Assembly (NCBI GenBank): GCA_002293455.1 | Contig: DBDH01000055.1 | Location: 10,464-16,980, forward strand | Direction of reading: 5' to 3' | DNA length: 6,517 nucleotides | Source: Treponema sp. UBA937 | GTDB lineage: Bacteria > Spirochaetota > Spirochaetia > Treponematales > Breznakiellaceae | In this document: piece by piece, positions 1 to 5,442 of the stretch | Layout of the letters: the number at the start of each line of letters is the position of its first letter | How positions within the stretch are numbered: position 1 is the first letter of the stretch | Position numbers and translations under genes: made by a program | The notes under the pieces: model-generated | The model's database searches: none | The model's input: only the letters and a program-made list of their open reading frames with translations | What the model was told of the DNA's origin: nothing

Positions 1-1
1 A

Positions 2-787
2 TGTTATAAAGATTTTCATGAAGATGAAATATCGAATACCTATCCGCTCTATGATAAGAATAATTATTTTGATTTTAAATTATCGATGTACTTTAGCTAT
101 ACGTCCGCTCAAAATTATGTGCGGACTTTGACGCAAGGGGTGAAGCTCACTGATACAAGAAAACGAACATCATCATTTAAACGGAGCCTCAAGCAAAGCA
201 TACGAGTTAATTCCAACATAAAACGAATTGAAACGTTCATCAGAACATGTGTGATGACGGCTCGAACTACGATGATTACAAAAAGAGTTCCTGCTTTTTA
301 CCGTAAAGCGGTTGAACAGGTACAAATACATTCCGGCATTAATACGATGCGGTATTTGTTTAGAAAATGTTCTGAAATGATTATGGTTCGATTTGGAATA
401 CAACGCATTCAGGGATTTATGAGAAGTATTTTTGAGCATGTGAAAAACACTGACCGTCAACAGTTTTCCGTTTTGATTATTCGTTCTGTGAATGATAATG
501 CCGTTTTCTATGAGACAACAAAGCAGACAGCGGAGTATATCAAAACTTTGGAAACAAGAGCAGATATGACGGATGAGATTCCACACATAGCGGATTATCA
601 CAGAAGAAACAACGATGCAGTACAAGCCGATGGATTGGTGCTTCGGAGTCTTGCGCTCTTTGTGAAAATTGTTACCGGGGCATTCATACGGGATTATATC
701 ATTCGGCGATTTTTGAAGGCACGGGAAGAATTGATACTCAAGTCATGCATCAGCCGTGAAATAACACTTGAGAGTAAAATCATCTAA
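2..787 (+). CDS. C-terminal part of a 20-residue-repeat protein, probably phage-encoded (5' end outside window)
   Basis: The frame is open from the left edge of the window, so the gene starts upstream; the ATG at 86 is probably internal. About 261 residues are visible. From nucleotide 95 the protein consists of eleven back-to-back units of exactly 20 residues, with an aromatic or large hydrophobic residue at unit position 8 and Arg/Lys at position 10 (for example TRKRTSSFKRSLKQSIRVNS, then NIKRIETFIRTCVMTARTTM). A 10-residue tail follows the last unit. I see no catalytic motif, signal peptide or membrane segment. The next gene starts 9 bases downstream and looks like a phage structural accessory protein, so the two are probably co-transcribed. 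A role in a tail or other structural module is inferred from that neighbour alone. The regular period suggests a solenoid or fibrous fold, but the family is not one I recognise. Confidence 0.8.
   Translation, partial: CYKDFHEDEISNTYPLYDKNNYFDFKLSMYFSYTSAQNYVRTLTQGVKLTDTRKRTSSFKRSLKQSIRVNSNIKRIETFIRTCVMTARTTMITKRVPAFYRKAVEQVQIHSGINTMRYLFRKCSEMIMVRFGIQRIQGFMRSIFEHVKNTDRQQFSVLIIRSVNDNAVFYETTKQTAEYIKTLETRADMTDEIPHIADYHRRNNDAVQADGLVLRSLALFVKIVTGAFIRDYIIRRFLKAREELILKSCISREITLESKII
95..754 (+). repeat. Eleven tandem 60-bp coding repeats (20-residue protein units)
   Basis: Units begin at 95, 155, 215, 275, 335, 395, 455, 515, 575, 635 and 695 with no insertion or deletion between them. Position 8 of the unit is Y, F, F, F, L, F, I, Y, Y, L, K in order. 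Position 10 is R or K in ten of the eleven units, with V in the tenth. At the DNA level the units are strongly diverged, so the pattern is visible mainly in the protein. The last two units are the most degenerate. Confidence 0.8.
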
Positions 788-796
788 GGGGGAGAT

Positions 797-1090
797 ATGG
801 GAAAGATATTCAAAGGACAATCGGCGTTACGAATTATATTACAGACGTTTTGCAATCTCGAAGGGATTGTTTCCGTGATTATCAAATATCGAAAGCCTAA
901 CAACTCTTGTGGAGAAATGAACGCCGCTGTTTCGGATGAAACGAAAGGCATTATCTTTCATGAGGTAATCGAGGGGGAGCTTGATATTTCTGGTTGGTGG
1001 GTGTTCTGGGCTTATATTACATTTGCCGACGGCCGGACGGCTGTGGGAGAAGCGGCGAAAGTGTTTGTGTACAATGAGGGGTTTGGGTAG
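797..1090 (+). CDS. Small beta-rich phage accessory protein (97 aa)
   Basis: The ATG at 797 follows an AAGGGGG-type ribosome binding site (about 786-792), only 9 bases after the upstream stop codon, which implies one transcript with the repeat protein. The 97-residue product alternates hydrophobic and polar residues. It ends in a WAYITFADGRTAVGEA stretch and short strands that suggest a single Ig-like or fibronectin-like beta-sandwich. The general layout (GKIFKGQSALRI start, then IKYRKP, then an AYITFADGR segment) resembles small domains found among phage tail genes, where they bind or decorate other structural proteins. That is a resemblance from memory, not a database match. There is no signal peptide or catalytic motif. 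Confidence 0.65.
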   Translation: MGKIFKGQSALRIILQTFCNLEGIVSVIIKYRKPNNSCGEMNAAVSDETKGIIFHEVIEGELDISGWWVFWAYITFADGRTAVGEAAKVFVYNEGFG

Positions 1091-1098
1091 AGAACAAT

Positions 1099-1135
1099 TA
1101 GCAATGAGCAAGTAGCAATGAGGAATGAGCAATGA
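1099..1135. repeat. Short AGCAATGAG repeat tract, left copy
   Basis: Directly after the 797-1090 gene, TAGCAATGAG occurs at 1099-1108 and again at 1113-1122 (14 bases apart), followed by GAGCAATGA at 1127-1135. The same motif family returns at 2921-2955, just after the helicase gene. The reverse strand of such tracts produces spurious peptides rich in CSLLIA-like words, so reverse-strand reading frames here should not be taken as genes. Confidence 0.7.
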
Positions 1136-1147
1136 AAGGATTTACTC

Positions 1148-1201
1148 ATGAGTGATGGTAAGAATGGTTTGCTATTTTTACCAGTAGGGATACGTGTATG
1201 A
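1148..1201 (+). CDS. Possible 17-codon leader ORF overlapping the next gene
   Basis: ATG at 1148 is preceded by AAAGGA (1135-1140) at a good spacing of 7 bases. The frame encodes MSDGKNGLLFLPVGIRV and stops with TGA at 1199-1201, so its stop overlaps the start of the next gene in an ATGA arrangement. Ribosomes ending here could restart on the downstream ORF. The peptide resembles no leader known to me. It is not rich in one amino acid and has no hairpin pair next to it, so classical attenuation is not supported. The case rests on the ribosome binding site and the overlap; chance is possible for so short a frame. Confidence 0.45.
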   Translation: MSDGKNGLLFLPVGIRV

Positions 1202-1533
1202 AAAGACAGACTGCGGAAGAAAAGTATTTGGAACGGGTGAAGAAACAGCGGAGGAGGCTTGAGGAATTCGCTTCGCATGAGATTGAGGCGGCTGATGATT
1301 TGATTCGGTGGTATCAGATTCGGAGGGAAGATATGCCGGATGATGAATATAGAGCTTGCGTGTTCTTCAAAAATAAAGAGTATCTGCGGAAGCCGGGGTC
1401 TCTGACGCTCTTGTATCTGATGTTTAAACGATGTCTCCGGGAGCTTCCTCCCGCCACTAGAGAAACGGCATTTGATTTATTGCGGTACCGGTACAAGGTG
1501 TACACACAGGTTTTGACAAAGGAAGGGTTTTAA
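1198..1533 (+). CDS. Hypothetical 111-aa charged protein upstream of the helicase
   Basis: The ATG at 1198 has AGGGA 7 bases upstream and overlaps the stop of the 17-codon frame (ATGA). The stop TAA at 1531-1533 shares its last A with the helicase start (TAATG), so translation of the two is probably coupled. The first 45 residues are highly charged and probably helical, with a possible short coiled coil (EEKYLERVKKQRRRLEEF). The middle holds a WYQIRREDMPDDEYRACVFF segment, and the C-terminal third is helical with several Leu, Tyr and Arg. I see no helix-turn-helix, zinc ligands or nuclease motif. I do not recognise the family. The tight link to the helicase suggests a replication partner or loader, which is inference only. 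Confidence 0.75.
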   Translation: MKRQTAEEKYLERVKKQRRRLEEFASHEIEAADDLIRWYQIRREDMPDDEYRACVFFKNKEYLRKPGSLTLLYLMFKRCLRELPPATRETAFDLLRYRYKVYTQVLTKEGF

Positions 1534-2933
1534 TGGCAGATCGTGTTGGTGATGAAAGCGTTTATCTGCGATTGAGCGATTTGAAGAAGGGAAAGGTTCA
1601 GTTTACCGACGCCACGAATGCGGAGCGTTTTGTCCGTGAGCATGGGGATAATATCCGCTATCTTCCAGCTTGGAAAAAATGGCTTGTTTGGAATGGTACG
1701 CATTGGCAGACGGATGAAAGCGGAGCGTTGATTCATGGAAAGGGGCTTTTAACGGTTCGCAATATCTATGATGAACTCCTCAAGACCGATGATTACCGCG
1801 AGCGTATCGAAATTGAAAAGTTCGGCATGATGAGTGAAAGCGTTCGTCGAAGAAAAGCCTTTATTGAAGCGGCGAGCTGGATTGAAGACTACAACATTCA
1901 GAGTGAAGAACTGGACGCGAATCCCTGGCTTTTGAATGTGAAGAATGGAACGATTGACATGAAAGAAGGAATGTTCCGGGAACACAGACAGAGTGATTTT
2001 ATTACCAAACTTGCGAATGTCGATTTTAACAAGAAGGCTGATTGTCCGCTGTGGAAACAGTTTATCCGTGAGATCATGGATTATAAATCTGATGTGATGA
2101 GCTTCGTACAGACTGCGTGTGGATGGGCTTTGTCCGGTGATAACACTGAACAGACGATGTTCATTTTATTCGGGACGGGGGCGAATGGAAAATCTACGTT
2201 TCTCAATACGATCATGTACTTACTGGGAGATTACGCTATCGCTACGCCGACAGAAACATTCATGAGAAAATCAGGAGACCAGAACACGAATGATATTGCG
2301 CGGCTTCGGGGAACCCGTTTTGTTACGACTACAGAGGCGGAACAGGGGAAACGATTGTCTGAACCGATTATCAAGCAGATTACGGGAAATGATAAGATGA
2401 CGGCGCGGTTCTTGTATGGGGAGTATTTTAACTTTGTGCCGACATTTAAGATATTCATGGCAACGAATCATAAGCCGGTTATCAAGGGGACTGATCACGG
2501 GATTTGGCGGCGTATCAAGCTGATTCCGTTTACGACAAGAATACCGGATGAGAAACAGGATAAGAACCTTGAGGAAAAATTACGTGCGGAAGCAAGCGGA
2601 ATATTGAACTGGCTTTTGGAAGGGATGAGACGATGGCAGAAAGAAAAGTTACAGGTTCCGAAATCGATTCTTAACGCAACCGAAGACTACCGGGGTGAAA
2701 TGGACGTTATCGGTAACTTTGTGAAAGAGTGCTGTATACTTGATGCAAGATTTTCTATCAGAGTTCGGGAACTGTTCAAGGCGTATCAGGATTGGTGTAA
2801 TCAGAACAATGAACACGCTTGCAGTGAGCGGTTTTTGTCTTTGCGATTGCAGGAGATGGGATTCCAGCGGATACGGAGATCAGAAGCAAAATTCTGGGTG
2901 GGGGTTGGGCTGCGAAGTAATAATGAGAAATGA
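1533..2933 (+). CDS. Phage/plasmid primase P4-type SF3 DNA helicase
   Basis: The 466-residue product is an SF3-type replicative helicase of the D5/P4 C-terminal class. Such proteins form hexamers that unwind DNA at the origin of phages, plasmids and satellites. Visible motifs are Walker A GTGANGKST at residues 214-222 (Lys220), the Walker-B-like RFVTTTEAE at 262-270, motif C FKIFMATNHKP at 305-315 with the sensor Asn312, and arginine finger GIWRRI at 323-328. The N-terminal 140 residues, with FVREHGDNIRYLPAWKKWLVW, match the layout of the D5 N-terminal domain. No separate archaeo-eukaryotic primase domain precedes it, so at this length it is a helicase, and a primase would have to come from elsewhere. 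The ATG at 1533 follows AAAGGAAGGG (1518-1527). The last codons run into the AGCAATGAG-type repeat tract, so the C-terminus (SNNEK) may have been shaped by it. Confidence 0.92.
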   Translation: MADRVGDESVYLRLSDLKKGKVQFTDATNAERFVREHGDNIRYLPAWKKWLVWNGTHWQTDESGALIHGKGLLTVRNIYDELLKTDDYRERIEIEKFGMMSESVRRRKAFIEAASWIEDYNIQSEELDANPWLLNVKNGTIDMKEGMFREHRQSDFITKLANVDFNKKADCPLWKQFIREIMDYKSDVMSFVQTACGWALSGDNTEQTMFILFGTGANGKSTFLNTIMYLLGDYAIATPTETFMRKSGDQNTNDIARLRGTRFVTTTEAEQGKRLSEPIIKQITGNDKMTARFLYGEYFNFVPTFKIFMATNHKPVIKGTDHGIWRRIKLIPFTTRIPDEKQDKNLEEKLRAEASGILNWLLEGMRRWQKEKLQVPKSILNATEDYRGEMDVIGNFVKECCILDARFSIRVRELFKAYQDWCNQNNEHACSERFLSLRLQEMGFQRIRRSEAKFWVGVGLRSNNEK

Positions 2934-2955
2934 GCAGGGAGCAATGAGCAATGAA
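2921..2955. repeat. Short AATGAG/AGCAATGAG repeat tract, right copy
   Basis: The tract reads as successive AATGAG-type words: AATGAGAAATGAG, then AGCAATGAGCAATGA up to about 2955. It contains the helicase stop codon (TGA, 2931-2933). It matches the tract at 1099-1135, so the leader, 111-aa and helicase genes are flanked by the same short repeat family. Confidence 0.65.
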
Positions 2956-2962
2956 TATCATC

Positions 2963-2989
2963 TATTACATAATACAGTAATATGTAATA
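2963..2989. repeat. AT-rich inverted repeat after the helicase gene
   Basis: TATTACATA (2963-2971) and TATGTAATA (2981-2989) form a perfect 9-bp inverted repeat around a 9-base spacer. No T-run follows that would make it a clear terminator. It could be an operator-like palindrome or a weak hairpin separating the helicase transcript from the next gene. Confidence 0.4.
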
Positions 2990-3092
2990 ATAAAAATTTG
3001 ATCTGACACATGCCGTGAATCAAGGAGAAAAAGTATCCGAATGATCAAAGCCAAAAAGCATTTTTTCCCAGAAAAATTGAATCAATAAAACC

Positions 3093-3121
3093 TGTACAAA
3101 TCATTACAACCTACGTATAAT
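3093..3121 (+). promoter_or_regulatory. Sigma-70-like promoter for the Trypco1 gene
   Basis: The -35 candidate TGTACA (3093-3098, 4 of 6 matches to TTGACA) is followed by a 17-base spacer and a perfect -10 TATAAT (3116-3121). Transcription would start near 3128, about 39 bases before the ATG at 3167. A private promoter fits a gene expressed on its own, including in a lysogen. Confidence 0.6.
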
Positions 3122-3166
3122 TAAAAGAAATGATTTACAGATAATCATACAAAGGAGTGATTGACA

Positions 3167-3643
3167 ATGTCACAGTTGATTCAGATACCATTGGATGATA
3201 ATACGGAAATCTATTTGGAAACATCAGATATCTTTACAGAAAATCAAACCACAGTTTCTGAGGCAGCATCTAGTCCTTTCCTAGAAAGGGTAACACCTTC
3301 GAGAGGAATCCGAATGTCAAGTAATCTGCCCAAGTACAAGAGAACAAATAAAAAAAGCAATTTATCGAATCAACACTTGGGTTCTAAATCAGTATCCAGT
3401 CCCAACATTTTGAAAAAGGGAAAAAACTATCTTGATAATGTTTTACTTCAAGTTAAAACATTTTCTTCCAGTATTGCTGATGCTATCAAAAATATTTCTG
3501 ATGAGGTGGAGGTTGAATTTTCCGTTAGACTTACTACTGACGCAGGAATTATTATTTCATCAGTCAGTACAGAATCAAGTATTACAGTGAGATTAAAATG
3601 GAGTAAGAATTATTCTGCTCCAAAAACATTGCAAAATTCTTAA
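3167..3643 (+). CDS. Trypco1 (CU044_2847-like) domain protein with long basic linker
   Basis: I place the start at ATG 3167, because GGAG (3154-3157) lies 9 bases upstream; the in-frame TTG at 3161 would be only 3 bases from it. The product has 158 residues. Residues 3-19 (QLIQIPLDDNTEIYLET) look like the N-terminal strand of Trypco1 proteins. Residues 85-145 carry the helix and C-terminal strands: SDEVEVEFSVRLTTDAG at 111-127, then a strand ending in TVRLKW at 140-145, matching the DEVEVEFG-x-KL-x-x-x-x-G pattern I associate with this family. Between them, residues 22-84 form an unusually long, Ser/Asn/Lys-rich, probably disordered linker. Trypco1 domains are known from predicted conflict systems with trypsin-like proteases. 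No protease is present in this window, so the domain stands alone here or acts with a partner elsewhere. It has its own promoter and no close downstream gene. The domain call is from memory of the motif. Confidence 0.72.
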   Translation: MSQLIQIPLDDNTEIYLETSDIFTENQTTVSEAASSPFLERVTPSRGIRMSSNLPKYKRTNKKSNLSNQHLGSKSVSSPNILKKGKNYLDNVLLQVKTFSSSIADAIKNISDEVEVEFSVRLTTDAGIIISSVSTESSITVRLKWSKNYSAPKTLQNS

Positions 3644-3727
3644 CACCCTGTCCCTGTTAGGTGCTTTTACCGATTCCCCCGTGCGCCCCGTTTGATTCGT
3701 TGTGAATACATAGATATACTTTTCTCG

Positions 3728-3855
3728 GTCAATTTCTGCATATCAGGAGTATGCAGGGATAGGCTTTTTGTTGTTTGGTAAACAGCGAATAATGTGCTAT
3801 TTTTCGATTGAACATGAAAAAAAAATCGTAGTTACAAAAAGTGGCAGAAATTGAC
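3728..3855. repeat. Distant perfect 12-bp inverted repeat plus hairpin
   Basis: GTCAATTTCTGC (3728-3739) and GCAGAAATTGAC (3844-3855) are exact reverse complements 104 bases apart. The left arm overlaps a local hairpin, CTGCATA (3736-3742) with TATGCAG (3750-3756). The right arm runs into a GC-rich stretch with a run of C (3866-3882). No gene lies between the arms. It could fold a transcript, or mark a protein-binding or DNA-processing site; nothing in the sequence decides which. Confidence 0.45.
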
Positions 3856-3883
3856 GGCCGCGTACGCCCCCCTTCATCAAAAA

Positions 3884-3944
3884 ATGTATGATAATCCTAC
3901 ATGAAATGTATCTTAATCAGGTAAAAATCGGTGTTATGATACAT
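3884..3944. promoter_or_regulatory. ATGTAT repeat cluster (iteron- or operator-like)
   Basis: ATGTATGATAATC (3884-3896) and ATGTATCTTAATC (3906-3918) are direct repeats 22 bases apart. ATGTATCATAA lies on the opposite strand at 3934-3944, and a further reverse-strand ATGTATGATA is at 4079-4088. TACATGAAATGTA (3898-3910) is a palindrome between the first two. An extended -10-like TGTTATGAT (3932-3940) overlaps the third copy, so the repeats might instead be operators over a promoter that reads towards the large RNA region. Confidence 0.5.
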
Positions 3945-4062
3945 GATTAGAAGTATGCTTTATATATCTTTATTACTATTATATATATCTTTATTCTTTT
4001 TTTATGTATTTTATGTAATAAAAATTAAATAAAAGAATTAATATATAGAGAGATATAGAGAG
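3945..4062. other. Very AT-rich tract with short repeats; possible duplex-unwinding region
   Basis: This stretch is almost free of G and C up to about 4045. TATATATCTTTATT occurs at 3961-3974 and 3982-3995, 21 bases apart, and ATATAGAGAG is repeated in perfect tandem at 4043-4052 and 4053-4062. Repeats next to an AT-rich segment are the usual build of an origin that an element's own helicase opens. A promoter region for the RNA downstream is the alternative. Confidence 0.4.
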
Positions 4063-4097
4063 GGGAAAACGCTGAACATATCATACATCGTACATGG

Positions 4098-5080
4098 AGG
4101 CGCCCGGCACAGCCGGGCATGAGGCGTTACAAGTTGTTATCTCATCGGGAACAAATCGGCAGTATATCAAGAGAAATGCCCGATGCAAGTTTCGTGCCGA
4201 GTAAAGGTCTCGCCTTGCGGGACTTGTATCGGGGCGAAGCTGGGTAAAGGCTTATCACGGTCCCGGCCCGTCTGCCGCAGGCTGGCGGGTTATACGGTGT
4301 TTGCTTCATCGTCGTAACAGTATCATCATGCGGTTCAAGGTAATTGTGTGCGAGTTGCGTGTTAATGCATCGCCTACGACAAGGCAAGCCTGTCTGTAAG
4401 ACTGGCGTCTATGGCGTTTGAAGGTATCAATTGCGGTGATTTGGGACAAGGTATCATACAGACGAAGCCGTGGGGAGTGATCTATCAGGCGGGTGGGCTG
4501 TGAGGAATCAGTTAAAGCGATTAACGGCAAGGGTATAGGGCAACCGGAGGTCGTCGAAGGTTTGCCCCCATATTGAGCGCCCCCAGCTATATCCGGTACC
4601 TTAGCAGGGAAAGGGGGGTGAGCCGGGGGGTCTGGGGGGCGGCAAGGGGGGAAAACCGTAGAGTACCCTATACCCTTGGACTGTCCCATATTGTACCAAA
4701 GGACAGTTGGAAACATGTTCTTACTTCACGAATAGGCAGCACGGAGGTTTGAGCTGAGAACCAGTTCAACATTATTGCGGTGGGTCGGCACGGATGCCGA
4801 CTGCGAACAGAAAATAGTGCAAACATGGACGTTTGCACTATTTTCTTCCTTTCGAGGGGCAGCTACGGCTGACCCTTGCTTAATATTGCCACCGCAATAA
4901 TGTTGTGAAGAATAAGGCAGGGTGGGTGCGACGAAGAATTTCCCCACGGTCTTAACCACGACGAGCAAGGTATCACATTGCGGATGGGCGGGGTGCCGGG
5001 GTTTTTGCACTGGGTTAGGGGTTGAGGTTTTTTGATGGCGGTTGAAGGTTTTGGTAGCGTTTTGAGGCAGTGCAAAAAGG
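4098..5080 (+). ncRNA. Large structured non-coding RNA, GOLLD/ROOL-like in setting (class not assigned)
   Basis: About 1 kb without a convincing gene but full of perfect helices. Hairpins: 4102-4108/4112-4118; 4267-4276/4280-4289 (one mismatch); 4679-4686/4701-4708; 4784-4790/4795-4801; 4809-4824/4831-4846; and 4860-4863/4868-4871 closed by a UACG tetraloop. Longer-range helices: 13 bp 4528-4540/4666-4678; 17 bp 4767-4783/4889-4905, extended by 3 bp past a bulge; 10 bp 4467-4476/4941-4950; and 11 bp 5002-5012/5068-5078. A candidate pseudoknot joins 4143-4149/4179-4185 with 4156-4161/4195-4200. The 17-bp helix closes a multi-branch junction of three hairpins, and nearly all the helices nest. 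GC content is well above that of the AT-rich flanks. GOLLD and ROOL are giant RNAs of prophages often near tRNA genes, which fits this position. Ends are estimates and no clear terminator is seen. The + strand is assumed from the flanking gene direction and the upstream promoter-like site. Confidence 0.75.
4607..4651 (+). other. G-quadruplex-forming tract: four runs of six G
   Basis: Runs of six G lie at 4613-4618, 4625-4630, 4634-4639 and 4646-4651 with loops of 6, 3 and 6 bases; a further GGG is at 4607-4609. It lies inside the domain closed by the 13-bp helix of the large RNA. Two C-runs upstream can pair with two of the G-runs (4565-4569 with 4647-4651, supported by GGTTT/AAACC; 4580-4586 with 4632-4638). 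Duplex and quadruplex forms are therefore alternatives. Confidence 0.75.
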
Positions 5081-5442
5081 GCGGTGTTAATGAGTTGAGA
5101 AAATCGCGGAGTGAAGCGTAGCGTAACGGAGTGATTTTGACCTTATAAAGTTACAATAAGGCTTTATCATTAGCCGTTTTAAGCCAGTTTAGGGTAAACA
5201 GATTAAAAGTCTGTTCTGTGTGAGAGCTATTTTTTTCATTTTTTATCCTAAAATGGTGTTCAAAGGGTGTTTTTTCGTTGAAAAATCGACATATAAAACG
5301 ACACATAGAATGATATAACAGTATTTCTTTTATTGTGTCAAAATGGGACAATATATGATGAAAAAATGAAAATATATTGACTTTTTGCTAGAAAAAGGGC
5401 AATATTAGCTTAGATTAGTTAAAATATGAGGGAGTGGCTGCC
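5081..5442. other. Non-coding right end of the element
   Basis: No gene is supported here. The only longer reverse-strand frame (5151-5351) starts with TTG, lacks a ribosome binding site and has no recognisable content. CGGAGTGA occurs twice (5107-5114 and 5127-5134) inside an AAAATC/GATTTT bracket. CCTTAT/ATAAGG (5141-5146/5156-5161) is a weak hairpin. CTTTTT/AAAAAG (5381-5386/5392-5397) lies close to the attachment site and could be an integrase arm or accessory site, which is inference. The last 150 bases are AT-rich. Confidence 0.4.

Noticed and set aside
839..1278. Minus-strand reading frames containing CSLLIV/LLIANCS-like words
   Set aside because: These arise from the reverse reading of AGCAATGAG repeats and overlap better supported + strand genes.
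3041..3088. 15-codon frame (MIKAKKHFFPEKLNQ) before the Trypco1 promoter
   Set aside because: GGAG lies about 13 bases upstream, which is too far for a good start, and nothing else supports it.
3644..3668. Possible terminator after the Trypco1 gene (CACC/GGTG then CTTTT)
   Set aside because: Only 4 bp of stem with a short T-run; too weak to call.
3884..4062. CRISPR array from the regularly spaced repeats
   Set aside because: Repeats are only 10-14 bases, imperfect, in both orientations, and have no unique spacers or cas genes.
4142..5075. Several overlapping minus-strand reading frames of 70-136 codons across the structured region
   Set aside because: No ribosome binding sites, biased Pro/Arg/Ser content from G-rich template, no recognisable domain, and they run through long perfect RNA helices.
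4098..5080. Group II intron, group I intron, tmRNA, RNase P RNA or retron as the identity of the structured region
   Set aside because: I see no domain V-like hairpin, no tRNA-like ends, no RNase P core words and no reverse transcriptase nearby.
5151..5351. 66-codon minus-strand frame near the element end
   Set aside because: It starts with TTG, has no ribosome binding site and no recognisable content.
5377..5405. Promoter with TTGACT at 5377 and CAATAT at 5400 just before the att site
   Set aside because: The -10 matches only 3 of 6 bases, and no intact gene would be read from it.
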